DNA of 64,000 bases, taken from NCBI RefSeq assembly GCF_002005145.1, contig NZ_CP019698.1:2604001-2668000 (forward strand), in the 5' to 3' direction. Below, in pieces: positions 54,610-64,000 of this stretch; within the stretch, counting starts at the first letter, position 1, and every line of letters starts with the position of its first letter. The DNA comes from Desulforamulus ferrireducens (lineage in GTDB: Bacteria > Bacillota > Desulfotomaculia > Desulfotomaculales > Desulfotomaculaceae). Made by a program: the position numbers and the translations under genes. The notes under the pieces were generated by a model. The model was not told the origin of the DNA. It saw only the letters and a list, made by a program, of their open reading frames with translations, and did not search any database.

Positions 54610-55656
54610 TTACCGATTCATACTATATTTGATTAACACATTTTCAATGGCCGACGGAAATTCCTGTTGGCCCTTTTTCATCTGGGCATCCAACTCAGCC
54701 AGTTGTTGCAAGGCCCAACGGAGCTTTTTGCTGCCACTGCGGCGGGACTGTTGTAAGGCCTTTTTGACGGCAAAGTCAGGGAGACCCAGTTGACTGGCCA
54801 TCTCCCTTTCAGTATAACCTGCTTTGGCCAAGGCAGCCACTTGCAAAGTAATACGAAACTGGCGAGCCAGTAAAGCTAGTATTTTGGGCGGTTGTTCCTT
54901 GAGGGCCAATAATTCCCTGATACCGCTTAAAGCTTTGCCGGTCTGGCCGGCAACAACCGCATCCACTACGTTGAAAATATTTTGTTCGATATTGTTCACT
55001 GCCACTTGCTGTACATCCGAGAGCTCTACCAAGCTTCGCTCCCCTAGATAGCATAATAATTTATCCACTTCCTGCTGCAGGTTTAATAATCCTAATTTTC
55101 CATTAGCTTCCACCAAAGCCCTGGCAGCTGCCGGTTCAATTTGTTTCCCGGCAGCCTTTAATATTTGAGTTACCCAGGCAACCATTTCCGCTGCTTTTAA
55201 AGCCTTAAACTCAATGGCCGTACCTGCGGCAGTTATTGCCTTGAAAATCTTTTTACGGCGATCCACAGAGTTACCCGCCAGAAAGATCAGGCAGGTGGTG
55301 GGTGCAGGATTACTGAGATACTTAATGAGCACTTCTTCCTGACCGACGGTTTTTTCTTCCTCCCCTGACTGCTCTCCGCTCTTACCTTTACCCGCAAACC
55401 AAGGAGCGTCTTTAACAATAACCAACCGGCGTTCCGCCATAAAGGGCAAATTTTCTGCCAGGGCCACCACCGAGGTTAACTGGGAGGTTTCGCCATCCAA
55501 GATATCCAGGTTAAAGTCCGCAGCTTGGGGTAATAGCACCTCTCTAAACTTGGCCACTGCCTTTTCCTTCAAGTATGTTTCTTCACCATAGAACAAATAG
55601 ACAGGAGACACCACTCCCCTGGCCAAGCTGTTCATTAGACCCTTGTAATATTCCAT
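54610..55656 (-). CDS. holA: DNA polymerase III delta subunit (HolA/YqeN)
   Basis: A 348-residue protein with SPVYLFYGEETYLKEKAVAKF at the N-terminus (clamp-loader fold), RRLVIVKDAPWF, YLSNPAPTTCLIFLAG and a C-terminal collar helix region (LALLARQFRITLQVAALAKAG). Delta opens the sliding clamp. It lies just downstream of the thiamine-binding-like gene with which it shares one base. Confidence 0.93.
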   Translation of the reverse strand: MEYYKGLMNSLARGVVSPVYLFYGEETYLKEKAVAKFREVLLPQAADFNLDILDGETSQLTSVVALAENLPFMAERRLVIVKDAPWFAGKGKSGEQSGEEEKTVGQEEVLIKYLSNPAPTTCLIFLAGNSVDRRKKIFKAITAAGTAIEFKALKAAEMVAWVTQILKAAGKQIEPAAARALVEANGKLGLLNLQQEVDKLLCYLGERSLVELSDVQQVAVNNIEQNIFNVVDAVVAGQTGKALSGIRELLALKEQPPKILALLARQFRITLQVAALAKAGYTEREMASQLGLPDFAVKKALQQSRRSGSKKLRWALQQLAELDAQMKKGQQEFPSAIENVLIKYSMNR

Positions 55657-55973
55657 TATTCTGTGCCGCCTGCTGAAATTAGTTTATTCTCTACCGCTGC
55701 CACTTTACTCTGCATGGTGGCTGTTTTGTCCCTGCGGTCATCAATGCGAATGGTTGTGGTAACCCGAGATGCACCGGCCAAAAAGGGTTGTTCGTGCATT
55801 TGCCGCACCAATTCCAGAAGGCTTGCCAATTCCCCTTCAATAATGGTACCCATGGGGGTTAGTTGATACTGAACGCCTGACTGCTGCAAAATCTTAACAC
55901 AGCCGGCCACAAAACTGCTTAAACTGGTGGAGTCTGTCCCCAGTGGAATCACGGTCACTTCTACTATGGCCAC
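55656..55973 (-). CDS. MTH1187/YkoF-type thiamine-binding-fold protein
   Basis: 105 residues from a GTG at 55973, which has AGAGGGGG upstream; the longer frame to 56006 lacks this. AIVEVTVIPLGTDSTSLSSFV, QYQLTPMGTIIEGELASLLELV and TTTIRIDDRRDKTATMQSK match the small ferredoxin-like family (Thiamine_BP, formerly DUF77). Binding of thiamine or a related molecule is known for some members. The role here is unknown. The stop overlaps the holA start. Confidence 0.88.
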   Translation of the reverse strand: MAIVEVTVIPLGTDSTSLSSFVAGCVKILQQSGVQYQLTPMGTIIEGELASLLELVRQMHEQPFLAGASRVTTTIRIDDRRDKTATMQSKVAAVENKLISAGGTE

Positions 55974-56088
55974 AAAAATACCCCCTCTGGAGGAATTCCC
56001 TCGCATATATTTTTACTAAATTTATTATATTACAGTAACGCGCATATCACAAATAATGGTTACCTTCATTGAACGGGGGTTCAAAATA

Positions 56089-56868
56089 ATGAATCGCCAG
56101 GCTTTTCTTAAGCTTGTTACTGAATACATTTTAACATCGGTTCCTCAAGCACTAATTTATTACCTAGATAACTTTGCCATTCGCATGAAGAAGGGAGATT
56201 ACTGGATTGATTTGTCCTTGGAAAATTTCTACCGCGGCTTCTGTCGTCAGACTCCCCTCTTGCGCCAGCAGTATGTTGCAGAGGTTTTGGCACCCTTTAT
56301 TAAGGATTTAAAAAGGGAGAGTGGAGTTAATCACCAGGATGTCAAAGACAATCTACAACGGGTTTACCCTATCATTGTTGGGGCACAGGAGGCCAGGGAA
56401 ATTGCCACCACCAAGCTGGCCGAAGGTCTTTTTGTGGCTTATGTTTTAGATGAGGGCATGCGGATCTTTTTTCTTGATGAACCTACTGTTAAGAAGTTGG
56501 ATGTTTCCCTGGCAAGAATTCATCAAATTGCCTTGGATAATTTCTTGCGGGATCTAGTCAGACCCTTACAACTATTTGATGAACAGCGGGGCATCTATGG
56601 GTTTAACTACGGTGATACATACGATTCCAGCCGTCTGCTATCCCTTGTGCTAGCCCCCGGACAGCATGGCTTGTCCACTAACCGTCCTTTGCCTGTCATG
56701 ATCCCCAACCGTGACGTGGTATTGCTGTGTTACAGCTTGGAGGAAAGTTACCTTCGGCAAGCCCTGATGATTGGTCGCAGCAGCTTTCTCAATAATCCTT
56801 ATCCCGTTAGCGGTAAAGTTTATCAATTGTATCAAGGGACTGTGCTACCAGTCACCCTGGCCTGGTAA
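56089..56868 (+). CDS. DUF1444/YtpQ-like protein
   Basis: 259 residues from an ATG at 56089 with GGGGG 9 nt upstream; the ATG at 56056 has no good site. RVYPIIVGAQEAREI, YGDTYDSSRLLSLVL, VMIPNRDVVLLC and SFLNNPYPVSGKVYQL resemble the DUF1444 pattern (e.g. B. subtilis YtpQ). Function unknown. It runs against the direction of its neighbours and is convergent with the hypothetical gene at 56876. Confidence 0.7.
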   Translation: MNRQAFLKLVTEYILTSVPQALIYYLDNFAIRMKKGDYWIDLSLENFYRGFCRQTPLLRQQYVAEVLAPFIKDLKRESGVNHQDVKDNLQRVYPIIVGAQEAREIATTKLAEGLFVAYVLDEGMRIFFLDEPTVKKLDVSLARIHQIALDNFLRDLVRPLQLFDEQRGIYGFNYGDTYDSSRLLSLVLAPGQHGLSTNRPLPVMIPNRDVVLLCYSLEESYLRQALMIGRSSFLNNPYPVSGKVYQLYQGTVLPVTLAW

Positions 56869-56875
56869 AGTTTGC

Positions 56876-57151
56876 TCAAGGTAAGATGTTACCGCTAAAA
56901 ATACTGCCACCTGGCTCCAAGTCTAGCACAGAGTTCAGTGTGGTAGTTGGGTTGATAAAGACAACCAATTCAATGGCAGCCGCTTCCCTTCTGGTACCGG
57001 GTGAATAGGCTAAATCAAAAGGAATACCCACCTTGACCAATAGAGCCAGCACAGCATTTAATTGACATAGTTTGATCACATCAGCATTGAGGATATTTTT
57101 AAAAGCATCACTGGCCAGCAGGAATTCTAATTCCTTTCTATAGTCCTTCAT
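56876..57151 (-). CDS. Hypothetical protein downstream of comEC
   Basis: 91 residues from an ATG at 57151 behind AAAGGGTGG; an upstream ATG at 57169 lies before that site. The sequence DYRKELEFLLASDAFKNIL is followed by a strand-rich part (GIPFDLAYSPGTRREAAAIEL, VVFINPTTTLNSVL). I do not recognise a family. It may be co-transcribed with comEC, 73 nt upstream. Confidence 0.55.
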   Translation of the reverse strand: MKDYRKELEFLLASDAFKNILNADVIKLCQLNAVLALLVKVGIPFDLAYSPGTRREAAAIELVVFINPTTTLNSVLDLEPGGSIFSGNILP

Positions 57152-57224
57152 GCGCCCCACCCTTTGCATAGGCCTTACCTTAGAATATGATTTAGCGGTT
57201 TGATTAGTGACTAAGGGCGGCGAC

Positions 57225-59624
57225 TCACTTCCCCGTTTTCACCCGCCAGGTTTCTCCATCGGTAGTTAAAACAATTGCCCCCTGCTGATCCGTCCGGTAG
57301 ACCCGGCTGCCCAGACCTTGTAATTCTTCCAATGTTTTAGGAGCGGGATGGCCGAAACGGTTACCTGCTCCGGCGGAAATCACCGCAATTTTGGGCTTTA
57401 GTTGGGCAAAGAAACCATGGTAAAAATAACCGCTGCCATGATGGGGTACTTTCAGAACTTCAATGGGAGTCAAGGCATTGTTTTGCACCAAGTCCCGCTC
57501 CGCCTCCTCTTCGATATCTCCGGTATAAAGTGCACTGCGTTGGAGGTAATCAAGGCGGAAAACTAAACTACTGTTGTTGGCGTCTGAGCGGGTATGATCG
57601 TATTTTTGTGCCGGGGATAGGAATTTTATGTTAACTAGTCCGTCAACCTTTAATTGGTCTCCGGCAACGGCGGTACTGTGGGCAATACCTTGCTCCTTCA
57701 TTTCCCTTAGCAATATTTCATAGCCATCATCCACCTCATCCCCTACCCCGAAACCATAGGGGGATAATACAACCAGTTTGACGGGAAAGGCTTTGAGTAC
57801 CGCCCTGGCGCCACCGGCATGATCAGTGTGAGGATGGGTGATGACCAACACATCTAAACTATTAATTCCCAACCGATGCAGATAGGGAACCACCCTGTTG
57901 GTGCCCGCCCCTTGGCCGGTTATCAGCTCATCCTGCCAGCCGCCGGCATCAACTAAAATGGTACGTTGGGCAGGGGTAATGATTAACGTACTATCACCCT
58001 GGCCCACATCAATAAAATGTAACTCCAGTTGATTATTCACCGGCCACAGCAGCCAAACTGCCATGAGCAGCAGCAAAATACAACCGCCAAAGACCAACTT
58101 CACTCTGGCCAGATAATTAATTAATACTGTTAGCCCGGCTCTCAGTGACTTCTGCCATTGCGGTTGATTGGCTAGCTGGCAGATGGCCACCAAGAAAACA
58201 TAATAAAGGGCTATGAGCCATAGGGGAGGTGCCGGAATATACCAGGCCGCCCCGGGTAGCGAGACACTCATTTGTACCAGTCCAAGGAAACAAGAGGTCA
58301 ATAACTCTGTGGCTGTATTAATGAACTTCGCCCATGGCAGGTAGCAGATGCCGGCCAGCATACCCAGACCACCGAACAACATCACCAGCGCCACCAGATG
58401 GGCAGTGATAAGATTGGCCAAAATGGCTACCGGGGACACCAAATTAAAATAAAACACTACCAAAGGCCAGGTGGCTAATTGCGCAGCCAGGGGTACTGTT
58501 ATTAACACCGCCAGAGAGAGGGGCATGTGTGGTAGCAGTTTATTTAATTTCGGGGTTAAATATAGCAGGCCCCAGGTGGCAACAAAGGAAAGTTGAAAAC
58601 CAATATCAAATAAATCCAGGGGATAGAAGAAAAGAATGATGCCTGCGGCAGCGGCCAGGGTGGTGGGCCAGTCTTGCCAGCGACCCAGGTGATGGGCGAG
58701 CAGTAACAGGCTAGCCATGAGGGTGGCCCGCATAACAGCCGGCCCCATACCTGTCATGACGGCATAAAAAAGCAGTAGCGGCAGGGCCACCCAGAGTGTA
58801 AACCTACGGGGTAATTTTATTATCCTTAGTAAGGCCAGTACCATGGCAGCAATAAGCCCCACATGATACCCTGATACGCTCAGGATGTGTACCAGACCCG
58901 ATTCTTGGAAGGCTAATTGTACATCCGCAGGGATCTCCCCCCTGGTGCCAAAAAAAATGCCTTTTAACACCGAAGCACCGGTCTGGCTCATGGTACGATC
59001 AAAAATATTTTCCAAATGATCCCGAATATTATAGGCGCTGCGGATGATTACATGGCCGGAGCGGCCCAATAATTTAATCTCCTTGGCATCCTTAACGCTC
59101 AGGGTAGCGGCAATACCCTGACGTTGTAACCAAGTTCGGTAATCAAAAGCCCCGGGATTTCCTGGAGGTTCGGGTAAGGATAAGTAGCCTTTCATCTGGA
59201 GAATATCCCCATAATGAAAAACCTTCCCTTTACCTGCTACCTTAACCCGTAAAACCCCGCTTATCTCCTTAGTGGTCCCTTCTACGGTAACCTTAGACAG
59301 GCCAAGTTTGTAAAATACTCCATCCGGTCGCACATCCGGACGTTCCAGCACCTCACCAACCACCAGAATCGTTTTACCCGCCAAGGTTGTCACTGGCGAA
59401 TTGGCCTTGGCTATGGCTAGGCTTGTCCATAATGTTCCCAGGCAAAGAAAAACACAAAAAAGGACCCACGGGTTATGCCGCCAGGTCCTCATGATGCCAA
59501 TGATAGCTAGGCCACAGGCAACAACAGTTATGCCCATGGCAAGTATTATATCTATTTGATAGGTTGTACCTATGATAATGCCTAAAATAAAGGCCAGAAT
59601 CAGAATTAGCAGGGGTCTGTTCAT
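57225..59624 (-). CDS. comEC: Competence protein ComEC (DNA uptake channel)
   Basis: About 799 residues from an ATG at 59624, chosen because AGGTGG lies upstream; a GTG at 59633 is possible. N-terminal membrane segments and an OB-like domain are followed by the competence domain (GLVHILSVSGYHVGLIAAM; PAVMRATLMASLLLLAHHLG) with many TM segments, and a C-terminal metallo-beta-lactamase-like domain (HFIDVGQGDSTLIIT, VLVITHPHTDHAGGARAVL, VLKVPHHGSG). It forms the inner-membrane channel for transforming DNA. It starts one base after the transglycosylase stop. Confidence 0.96.
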   Translation of the reverse strand: MNRPLLILILAFILGIIIGTTYQIDIILAMGITVVACGLAIIGIMRTWRHNPWVLFCVFLCLGTLWTSLAIAKANSPVTTLAGKTILVVGEVLERPDVRPDGVFYKLGLSKVTVEGTTKEISGVLRVKVAGKGKVFHYGDILQMKGYLSLPEPPGNPGAFDYRTWLQRQGIAATLSVKDAKEIKLLGRSGHVIIRSAYNIRDHLENIFDRTMSQTGASVLKGIFFGTRGEIPADVQLAFQESGLVHILSVSGYHVGLIAAMVLALLRIIKLPRRFTLWVALPLLLFYAVMTGMGPAVMRATLMASLLLLAHHLGRWQDWPTTLAAAAGIILFFYPLDLFDIGFQLSFVATWGLLYLTPKLNKLLPHMPLSLAVLITVPLAAQLATWPLVVFYFNLVSPVAILANLITAHLVALVMLFGGLGMLAGICYLPWAKFINTATELLTSCFLGLVQMSVSLPGAAWYIPAPPLWLIALYYVFLVAICQLANQPQWQKSLRAGLTVLINYLARVKLVFGGCILLLLMAVWLLWPVNNQLELHFIDVGQGDSTLIITPAQRTILVDAGGWQDELITGQGAGTNRVVPYLHRLGINSLDVLVITHPHTDHAGGARAVLKAFPVKLVVLSPYGFGVGDEVDDGYEILLREMKEQGIAHSTAVAGDQLKVDGLVNIKFLSPAQKYDHTRSDANNSSLVFRLDYLQRSALYTGDIEEEAERDLVQNNALTPIEVLKVPHHGSGYFYHGFFAQLKPKIAVISAGAGNRFGHPAPKTLEELQGLGSRVYRTDQQGAIVLTTDGETWRVKTGK

Positions 59625-59625
59625 A

Positions 59626-60276
59626 TCAACCACCTAGAAAACTTCGTTGATAGGCCAGTACTTTTTGCACATAACCTATGGTCTCCCGGTAGGGTGGCAC
59701 ACCTTGATATTTATCCACAGCACCGGGACCGGCATTATAGGCAGCCAGAGCCAGTTTCACATCACCGTCATATTTATTAAGCATAGCCTTGAGGTAACGA
59801 ACTCCGCCATCGGCATTTTGCTCGGGGTCATAGGGGTTGGTTACACCCAAACTTTGGGCGGTTGCCGGCATGAGCTGCATTAAACCCATGGCTCCCGCCT
59901 GAGAAGTAGCCAGGGGATTAAAACCAGACTCCGCCCTGGCCACAGCCTTACAAAGGGCAGGGTCCACCCCATGTCTGAGAGCTGCTTTTTCCACCAGGGC
60001 TTCATATTCCCTGGCCGAACTGGCCTTCTGAAAAGCAGTTGCCGCTGCTTGCGCCGAGGCTTGGATGCTTTTTTGAGTAATCCGGGGCACCTCCACCAGG
60101 CGTACAGCAGGCTGAATATTAACAGCACTGTTGATCGAACCAGCCTCCGCAGCCATTAACCTCGCCAGCAACAAAGAAAACTCAGGGGAATTATCCTGTT
60201 GATTGGTTTTATTACTTATGAGGCTGTTTTCCATCGCTTGGAGGCGGATTAATTGGGCCAGGGTTGCTGGATCCAT
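59626..60276 (-). CDS. Soluble lytic transglycosylase-type protein
   Basis: 216 residues from an ATG at 60276 with AAAGGATGTG upstream; a longer frame to 60369 has no such site. The C-terminal SLT domain (about 95-216) shows the catalytic Glu in [29 protein letters not shown] and [12 protein letters not shown]. No signal peptide is evident at the N-terminus ([18 protein letters not shown]), so export is unexplained. It sits between comEA and comEC and could open the wall for a DNA-uptake apparatus; this is inference. Confidence 0.85.
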   Translation of the reverse strand: MDPATLAQLIRLQAMENSLISNKTNQQDNSPEFSLLLARLMAAEAGSINSAVNIQPAVRLVEVPRITQKSIQASAQAAATAFQKASSAREYEALVEKAALRHGVDPALCKAVARAESGFNPLATSQAGAMGLMQLMPATAQSLGVTNPYDPEQNADGGVRYLKAMLNKYDGDVKLALAAYNAGPGAVDKYQGVPPYRETIGYVQKVLAYQRSFLGG

Positions 60277-60397
60277 GATTTCACATCCTTTAGTCTGTTG
60301 GGTATGCGTTCTTGTGTCAGCGTTAGACATTAGACTACCGTACCAATCCGGGTAATGTATCATAAACAAATGCTTTAGTTAACCAAACTGCTGACAA

Positions 60398-61021
60398 CTA
60401 ATATACCGTTATTAAATGTTCCAGCTCGGCAAATTTTTTCTCTCCGATACCTGAAACGTTTAGCAAATCCCGGGGCTCCTGAAAAAGACCGTTAGTTTGG
60501 CGATACTGGATTATTCTTTCAGCCAAAGCCGGTCCAATACCAGGTAAACTATCTAATTCTGCTGCACTTGCCGTATTAATATTCACCTTACCGGAGGTTG
60601 GGGCTGGGCCTGGGGTTGCCTTTGCCCCTGGCACCGGAGCAACCACTACCGTTGACCCGGGAGTTATAGCTTCACTGGGCACTGCTGGTTGTATTTGACT
60701 GGGTACGATGATTTTTTGTTCATCCTTGAGGCGTGCCGCCAGATTTAAGTTGCTCAGATCAGCTTCCGGCAAGGCACTGGCTTGTTCAATGGCATCGTTC
60801 ACCCTACTGCCAGGGGGCAATTTATAAAGCCCTGGTTTGGCCACTGCACCGGTAACATGGACTAACAAATCCTCTTCCCCTGCGGAAGCATCCAAATTGG
60901 CAGCTCCCACCAGTTCAACGGTGGCATCATTCTGATTAGCTAACTGGTAACCGGCGGTAAATATTAAAATGGCTGCCACAAGCACAAGTAAATACTGTTC
61001 CTTGCGACCAAGGTTAAACAT
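60398..61021 (-). CDS. comEA: Competence protein ComEA (DNA receptor)
   Basis: About 207 residues from an ATG at 61021 (GTG at 61030 also possible). N-terminal membrane anchor (YLLVLVAAILIFTAGYQLA), SLBB-type domain (about 50-115: LLVHVTGAVAKPGLYKLP), proline-rich linker, and C-terminal helix-hairpin-helix pair (INTASAAELDSLPGIGPALAERII; LLNVSGIGEKKFAEL). ComEA binds DNA outside the membrane and passes it to ComEC. Confidence 0.95.
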   Translation of the reverse strand: MFNLGRKEQYLLVLVAAILIFTAGYQLANQNDATVELVGAANLDASAGEEDLLVHVTGAVAKPGLYKLPPGSRVNDAIEQASALPEADLSNLNLAARLKDEQKIIVPSQIQPAVPSEAITPGSTVVVAPVPGAKATPGPAPTSGKVNINTASAAELDSLPGIGPALAERIIQYRQTNGLFQEPRDLLNVSGIGEKKFAELEHLITVY

Positions 61022-61135
61022 GATAACCACCGACCCTAAAAAGATGAGCCAATGAAAGATATTTCTAGCTTTATCAGCATATTCCTTCCTCTTTTTGAGA
61101 TAAGGCGCTGTAAAAGACAGAAATAATCTCCTACC

Positions 61136-61840
61136 TCATCTTCTGGCGTGGGCATCGTTCTGGGGGTCTATTAATAAATCTCCTTTATTATTAAGGGTTG
61201 CCAGTAGGACTTGTTCCGGCCGCAAGCCCTTTTCCGCCAACTTCTCATTAAGCCACTGCTCATCCAGATTAACCATTTGTAAATTCTCTTTGATAATTTC
61301 CCCATCCATCACAAGCACCGCAGGAAGCCCCTCATATTCGGTAGGTATATTAAGATCCGCCGGGGTTACCGGTCTTTTTTGCGAACGAGGAATAACACTT
61401 AGCCTGCCGGAGGGTTCCAGGATGGCATATTCCACATCGGCTATATCATGAAACCCCTTTTCCCTCAATTGACTTAACAAGTCATCTAAATTATACCGGG
61501 AGGAACGCATCTCATGCTTTAATAAACGGCCATTTTCAATAATAATTTGCGGCATGCCATATAATAACTTCCGGAGAGGACGACTGATCAAAGAAATATA
61601 GGAAAACCCTACCTCCAGTAAACCCAGGGTGGCGATGGCAACAATACCATGCCAGATGGGTATATCTTGGGATCCCATGGGGATAGCCGCTAATTCCGCC
61701 AAAATAATGGCCACCACAAAATCAAAGGTGGATAATTGCCCTATTTCCCTTTTCCCCATTAATCTTACAATAATTAATACCGCTACATAAATAACTACAG
61801 TGCGCCAGACATGGGGCCAAAGTTCAAGCAACCCTTGCAC
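61136..61840 (-). CDS. DUF421 (YetF-like) membrane protein
   Basis: A 234-residue protein with three membrane segments (about 12-30, 37-58, 63-85) and a cytoplasmic C-terminal part (about 95-230). VVIYVAVLIIVRLMGKREIGQLSTFDFVVAIILAELA is the family signature region. The function is unknown, and members occur in sporulating Firmicutes. It lies 50 nt downstream of the UPF0316 gene and in the same direction. Confidence 0.9.
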   Translation of the reverse strand: MQGLLELWPHVWRTVVIYVAVLIIVRLMGKREIGQLSTFDFVVAIILAELAAIPMGSQDIPIWHGIVAIATLGLLEVGFSYISLISRPLRKLLYGMPQIIIENGRLLKHEMRSSRYNLDDLLSQLREKGFHDIADVEYAILEPSGRLSVIPRSQKRPVTPADLNIPTEYEGLPAVLVMDGEIIKENLQMVNLDEQWLNEKLAEKGLRPEQVLLATLNNKGDLLIDPQNDAHARR

Positions 61841-61889
61841 CTCCCCAAAGCAATCAAGTTTATTATGTGCGGCAGGGCTGGAATTATTC

Positions 61890-62444
61890 TTATTTCATTT
61901 TGAGCAAGTGACTTTTAGGAGTTGGAAAAACACCCCCGCGCACAGCCCGAGAATCAGAAATATTATAAAAGGTCTCCGGTTCTACTTGATCCAATATATC
62001 TGTGGCTCGCTTTAAGTCCTTTCTTTTTAGGTGCACAAACATAATGGTACGCTCACCGCTTCTCCCACAACCACAAACGGTAGTGACACCAAAACCCTCG
62101 TCCCTAAATCTCTGGCAGAGTATCTCTACTTTTGCGGGTGAGGGAAAAACTTGCATGGACAGGTGGCCCACCGCCAACCATTCTTCTATCAGGGAGCCTA
62201 CAAAGTTCCCGGTGGCAAAGCCTGCGGCGTAGGCAATAATTTTGCCCGGGTCATCTAAACCCCCGCTCAGGGCTTGTCCTAAAGCAACTATAAAGATACT
62301 TACTTCCACGAAACCAACTAGGCTGGCGATGGCTTTCTTACCTCGCATGAGCATTAATAAACGCAACACATCCAAGGACATATCCATCACTCTGGCTATA
62401 AAAATAAACAAGTAGGCACCCATGGGAGTATTAAGTAATTCCAA
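61890..62444 (-). CDS. UPF0316/DUF2179 membrane protein
   Basis: 184 residues from a TTG at 62444; GGAGGAG lies 9 nt upstream (a TTG at 62447 is also possible). Three membrane segments (about 10-90; MGAYLFIFIARVMDMSLDVLR, FVEVSIFIVALGQAL) are followed by a cytoplasmic DUF2179 domain (VEILCQRFRDEGFGVTTVCGCGRSGERTIMFV). Family function unknown. Confidence 0.88.
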   Translation of the reverse strand: MELLNTPMGAYLFIFIARVMDMSLDVLRLLMLMRGKKAIASLVGFVEVSIFIVALGQALSGGLDDPGKIIAYAAGFATGNFVGSLIEEWLAVGHLSMQVFPSPAKVEILCQRFRDEGFGVTTVCGCGRSGERTIMFVHLKRKDLKRATDILDQVEPETFYNISDSRAVRGGVFPTPKSHLLKMK

Positions 62445-62514
62445 CAAAGCTATCTCCTCCAAAGAAACTAGAGTATAACATTGGCCCAAAACCGCTGGCC
62501 AATGGCTGACAGCC

Positions 62515-62558
62515 CAAAAAACGGGAGTGTCGCATCACCGTAGTTTTGCGACACTCCC
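62515..62558 (-). terminator. Intrinsic terminator of leuS
   Basis: Read leftward: GGGAGTGTCGCA, a 12-base loop, TGCGACACTCCC, G, then six T. The 12-bp stem is exact and starts 23 bases beyond the leuS stop. A degenerate repeat-family copy (CTGGCCAATGGCTGACAG) lies just after it at about 62496-62513. Confidence 0.93.
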
Positions 62559-62581
62559 TTGATTTTGGATTTCATCAAAAG

Positions 62582-64000
62582 TTATTTTACCACAATATTA
62601 ATGAGTTTGCCTGGCACGGGGATAACTTTTACCACTTGTTTGCCGGCAATTAGCTCCTGCACCGTTGGAAGTTCCATGACATACTGTTGCATTTCGGCAG
62701 GCTTCATGTTAGCAGGAATATTTAAACGTTCCTTGACTTTACCATTAATTTGTACCACAATCTCTACTTCATCCTCTACCAAAGCAGCGGGATCAAAGAC
62801 AGGCCAAGGTTGTTTGTGTACACTGCCCTGATGGCCGGTCGCCGCCCAAAGTTCTTCGGCAATATGCGGGGCAAAGGGTGCCAGCAGGATAATGGTACTA
62901 TTGATAGCCTCTGCCAGGATAGAGGTATCCCGCTCCACTTCGGCCACCTTATCCCGGTAGGTGTGGATACCATTTACCAGTTCCATAATGGTACTGATGG
63001 CGGTGTTGAAATTAAATCTGCCAGAAACATCTTCGGTTACTTTTTTAATGGCATAATGGGTTAGGCGCCGCATTTCTTTGTGCACACCAACATAATTTTT
63101 GTTGGTATCCACCTGGGGCGCATTTTTAACTTGATCTTTAACGGAATAAACCAGACGCCAAACTCGATTGAGGAAACGGTGGCAACCCTCTACCCCACGG
63201 TCACTCCATTCCAAATCCCTTTCAGGGGGAGCGGCAAAGAGAATAAATAGTCTGGCGGTATCCGCGCCATAACGACCGATAATCTCCTCGGGGCTAACCA
63301 CATTGCCCTTAGATTTAGACATTTTGGCTCCGTCTTTGAGGACCATACCCTGGGTTAGCAGGTTATTAAATGGCTCATCCACATCTACCAGCCCCAGGTC
63401 GTAAAATACCTTGGTAAAGAACCTGGAATAAAGCAAGTGTAAAATGGCATGCTCTACGCCACCAATATATTGATCAACACCCATCCAGCGGTTTGCTTTC
63501 TCTTTATCCCAAGCCTGCTGACCATCCCGTGGGCTGGTATAGCGGAGGAAATACCAGGAGGAATCCACAAAGGTGTCCATGGTATCGGTTTCCCGCTGGG
63601 CCGGCCCACCGCACTCTGGGCAGGTGGTGTTCACAAAATCCGGTCTGGCTTTTAAGGGAGACTCGCCAGTGGGTTTAAATTCCACATCGGTGGGTAACAT
63701 CACCGGCAACTGATCCTCTGGCACCGGTAGGGCACCACATTTTTCGCAATACACAATGGGAATGGGGGTGCCCCAATAGCGCTGACGGGAAATTAACCAG
63801 TCTCTGAGCCGGTAGTTAATAACTCCCCTACCAATACCCTGTTCTTCGGCATATTGGATCACCTTCCTGATGCCCTGCCGATTGGGGGTACCACTAAAGG
63901 GCCCGGAGTTAGCCATCACACCGTCCTGGGTGTAGGCTTCGGTCATCTCCTCCGGATTTAAGGCCTGGTTTTCCTTGGGATAGATAACTACTTTTATCGG
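62582..64000 (-). CDS. leuS: Leucyl-tRNA synthetase (5' part beyond the window)
   Basis: C-terminal 472 residues of a bacterial LeuRS; the frame stays open to base 64000 with [23 protein letters not shown], a LeuRS segment after the editing domain. The visible catalytic part has [35 protein letters not shown] and the KMSKS loop ([13 protein letters not shown]). The anticodon-binding and C-terminal domains follow, ending [11 protein letters not shown]. Class I enzyme charging tRNA-Leu. Confidence 0.97.
   Translation of the reverse strand, partial: PIKVVIYPKENQALNPEEMTEAYTQDGVMANSGPFSGTPNRQGIRKVIQYAEEQGIGRGVINYRLRDWLISRQRYWGTPIPIVYCEKCGALPVPEDQLPVMLPTDVEFKPTGESPLKARPDFVNTTCPECGGPAQRETDTMDTFVDSSWYFLRYTSPRDGQQAWDKEKANRWMGVDQYIGGVEHAILHLLYSRFFTKVFYDLGLVDVDEPFNNLLTQGMVLKDGAKMSKSKGNVVSPEEIIGRYGADTARLFILFAAPPERDLEWSDRGVEGCHRFLNRVWRLVYSVKDQVKNAPQVDTNKNYVGVHKEMRRLTHYAIKKVTEDVSGRFNFNTAISTIMELVNGIHTYRDKVAEVERDTSILAEAINSTIILLAPFAPHIAEELWAATGHQGSVHKQPWPVFDPAALVEDEVEIVVQINGKVKERLNIPANMKPAEMQQYVMELPTVQELIAGKQVVKVIPVPGKLINIVVK

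Overview
The window looks like chromosomal DNA of a spore-forming, Gram-positive anaerobe of the Desulfotomaculum/Peptococcaceae kind (Firmicutes). This is an inference from gene order and content. The 18-64 kb part follows the order known from Bacillus and Clostridia (yqfC-yqfD-phoH-pgpH-ybeY-dgkA-cdd-era-recO-glyQ-glyS-ccpN-PPSR; rpsU-mtaB-rsmE-prmA-dnaJ-dnaK-grpE-hrcA-hemW-lepA-spoIIP; rpsT-holA-comEC-comEA). Sporulation genes are present, and an archaeal-type chaperonin sits in the heat-shock operon, as reported for Carboxydothermus and relatives. No rRNA, tRNA, CRISPR array, insertion sequence or prophage is visible.

Region 1 (1-2.7 kb): the 5' part of a dGTPase-like HD hydrolase gene, a flavodoxin-fold reductase, thpR, and a broken XRE-type regulator. 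Region 2 (2.7-7.4 kb): a duplicated DUF1538 membrane protein overlapping a tandem P-II-like protein, which reads as a P-II-controlled transporter of unknown substrate. A convergent response regulator/histidine kinase pair follows. Region 3 (7.5-16.4 kb) is the most unusual part. Four glycosyltransferase genes (three GT2+TPR, one with two GT domains) and a DNRLRE-like protein form one leftward operon. Divergent from it is a Ser/Thr-rich protein built on five 34-residue repeats. The two non-enzymatic proteins share a C-terminal domain, and copies of the same palindrome lie just beyond both ends of the cluster. The likely reading is a surface or spore-coat glycoprotein system. Region 4 (16.4-18.2 kb): DUF2200, an alpha/beta hydrolase and a gene-free stretch.

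Region 5 (18.2-38.4 kb): pyruvate phosphate dikinase with its regulatory kinase/phosphotransferase and a CcpN-like repressor; a T-box-controlled glyQS operon whose leader carries a 307-bp palindrome; then recO, mgtE, era, cdd, dgkA, ybeY, pgpH, phoH, yqfD, yqfC, floA and an NfeD protein. Region 6 (38.4-52 kb): rpsU, hinT, mtaB, rsmE, prmA and the heat-shock operon hrcA-chaperonin-grpE-dnaK-dnaJ behind a perfect CIRCE operator, then hemW and lepA. Region 7 (52-64 kb): spoIIP, rpsT (the only rightward core gene besides a DUF1444-like one), holA, the competence genes comEC and comEA with a lytic transglycosylase between them, two membrane protein families, and the 3' part of leuS.

Two intergenic repeat families are visible. 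One is a GTGTCAAGGGGACGG-type palindrome confined to 4.8-16.8 kb. The other is an AGCTGATGGCTGA-type family scattered through the core region. Start codons were reassigned from Shine-Dalgarno spacing where the longest reading frame was implausible; these cases are stated in the entries.
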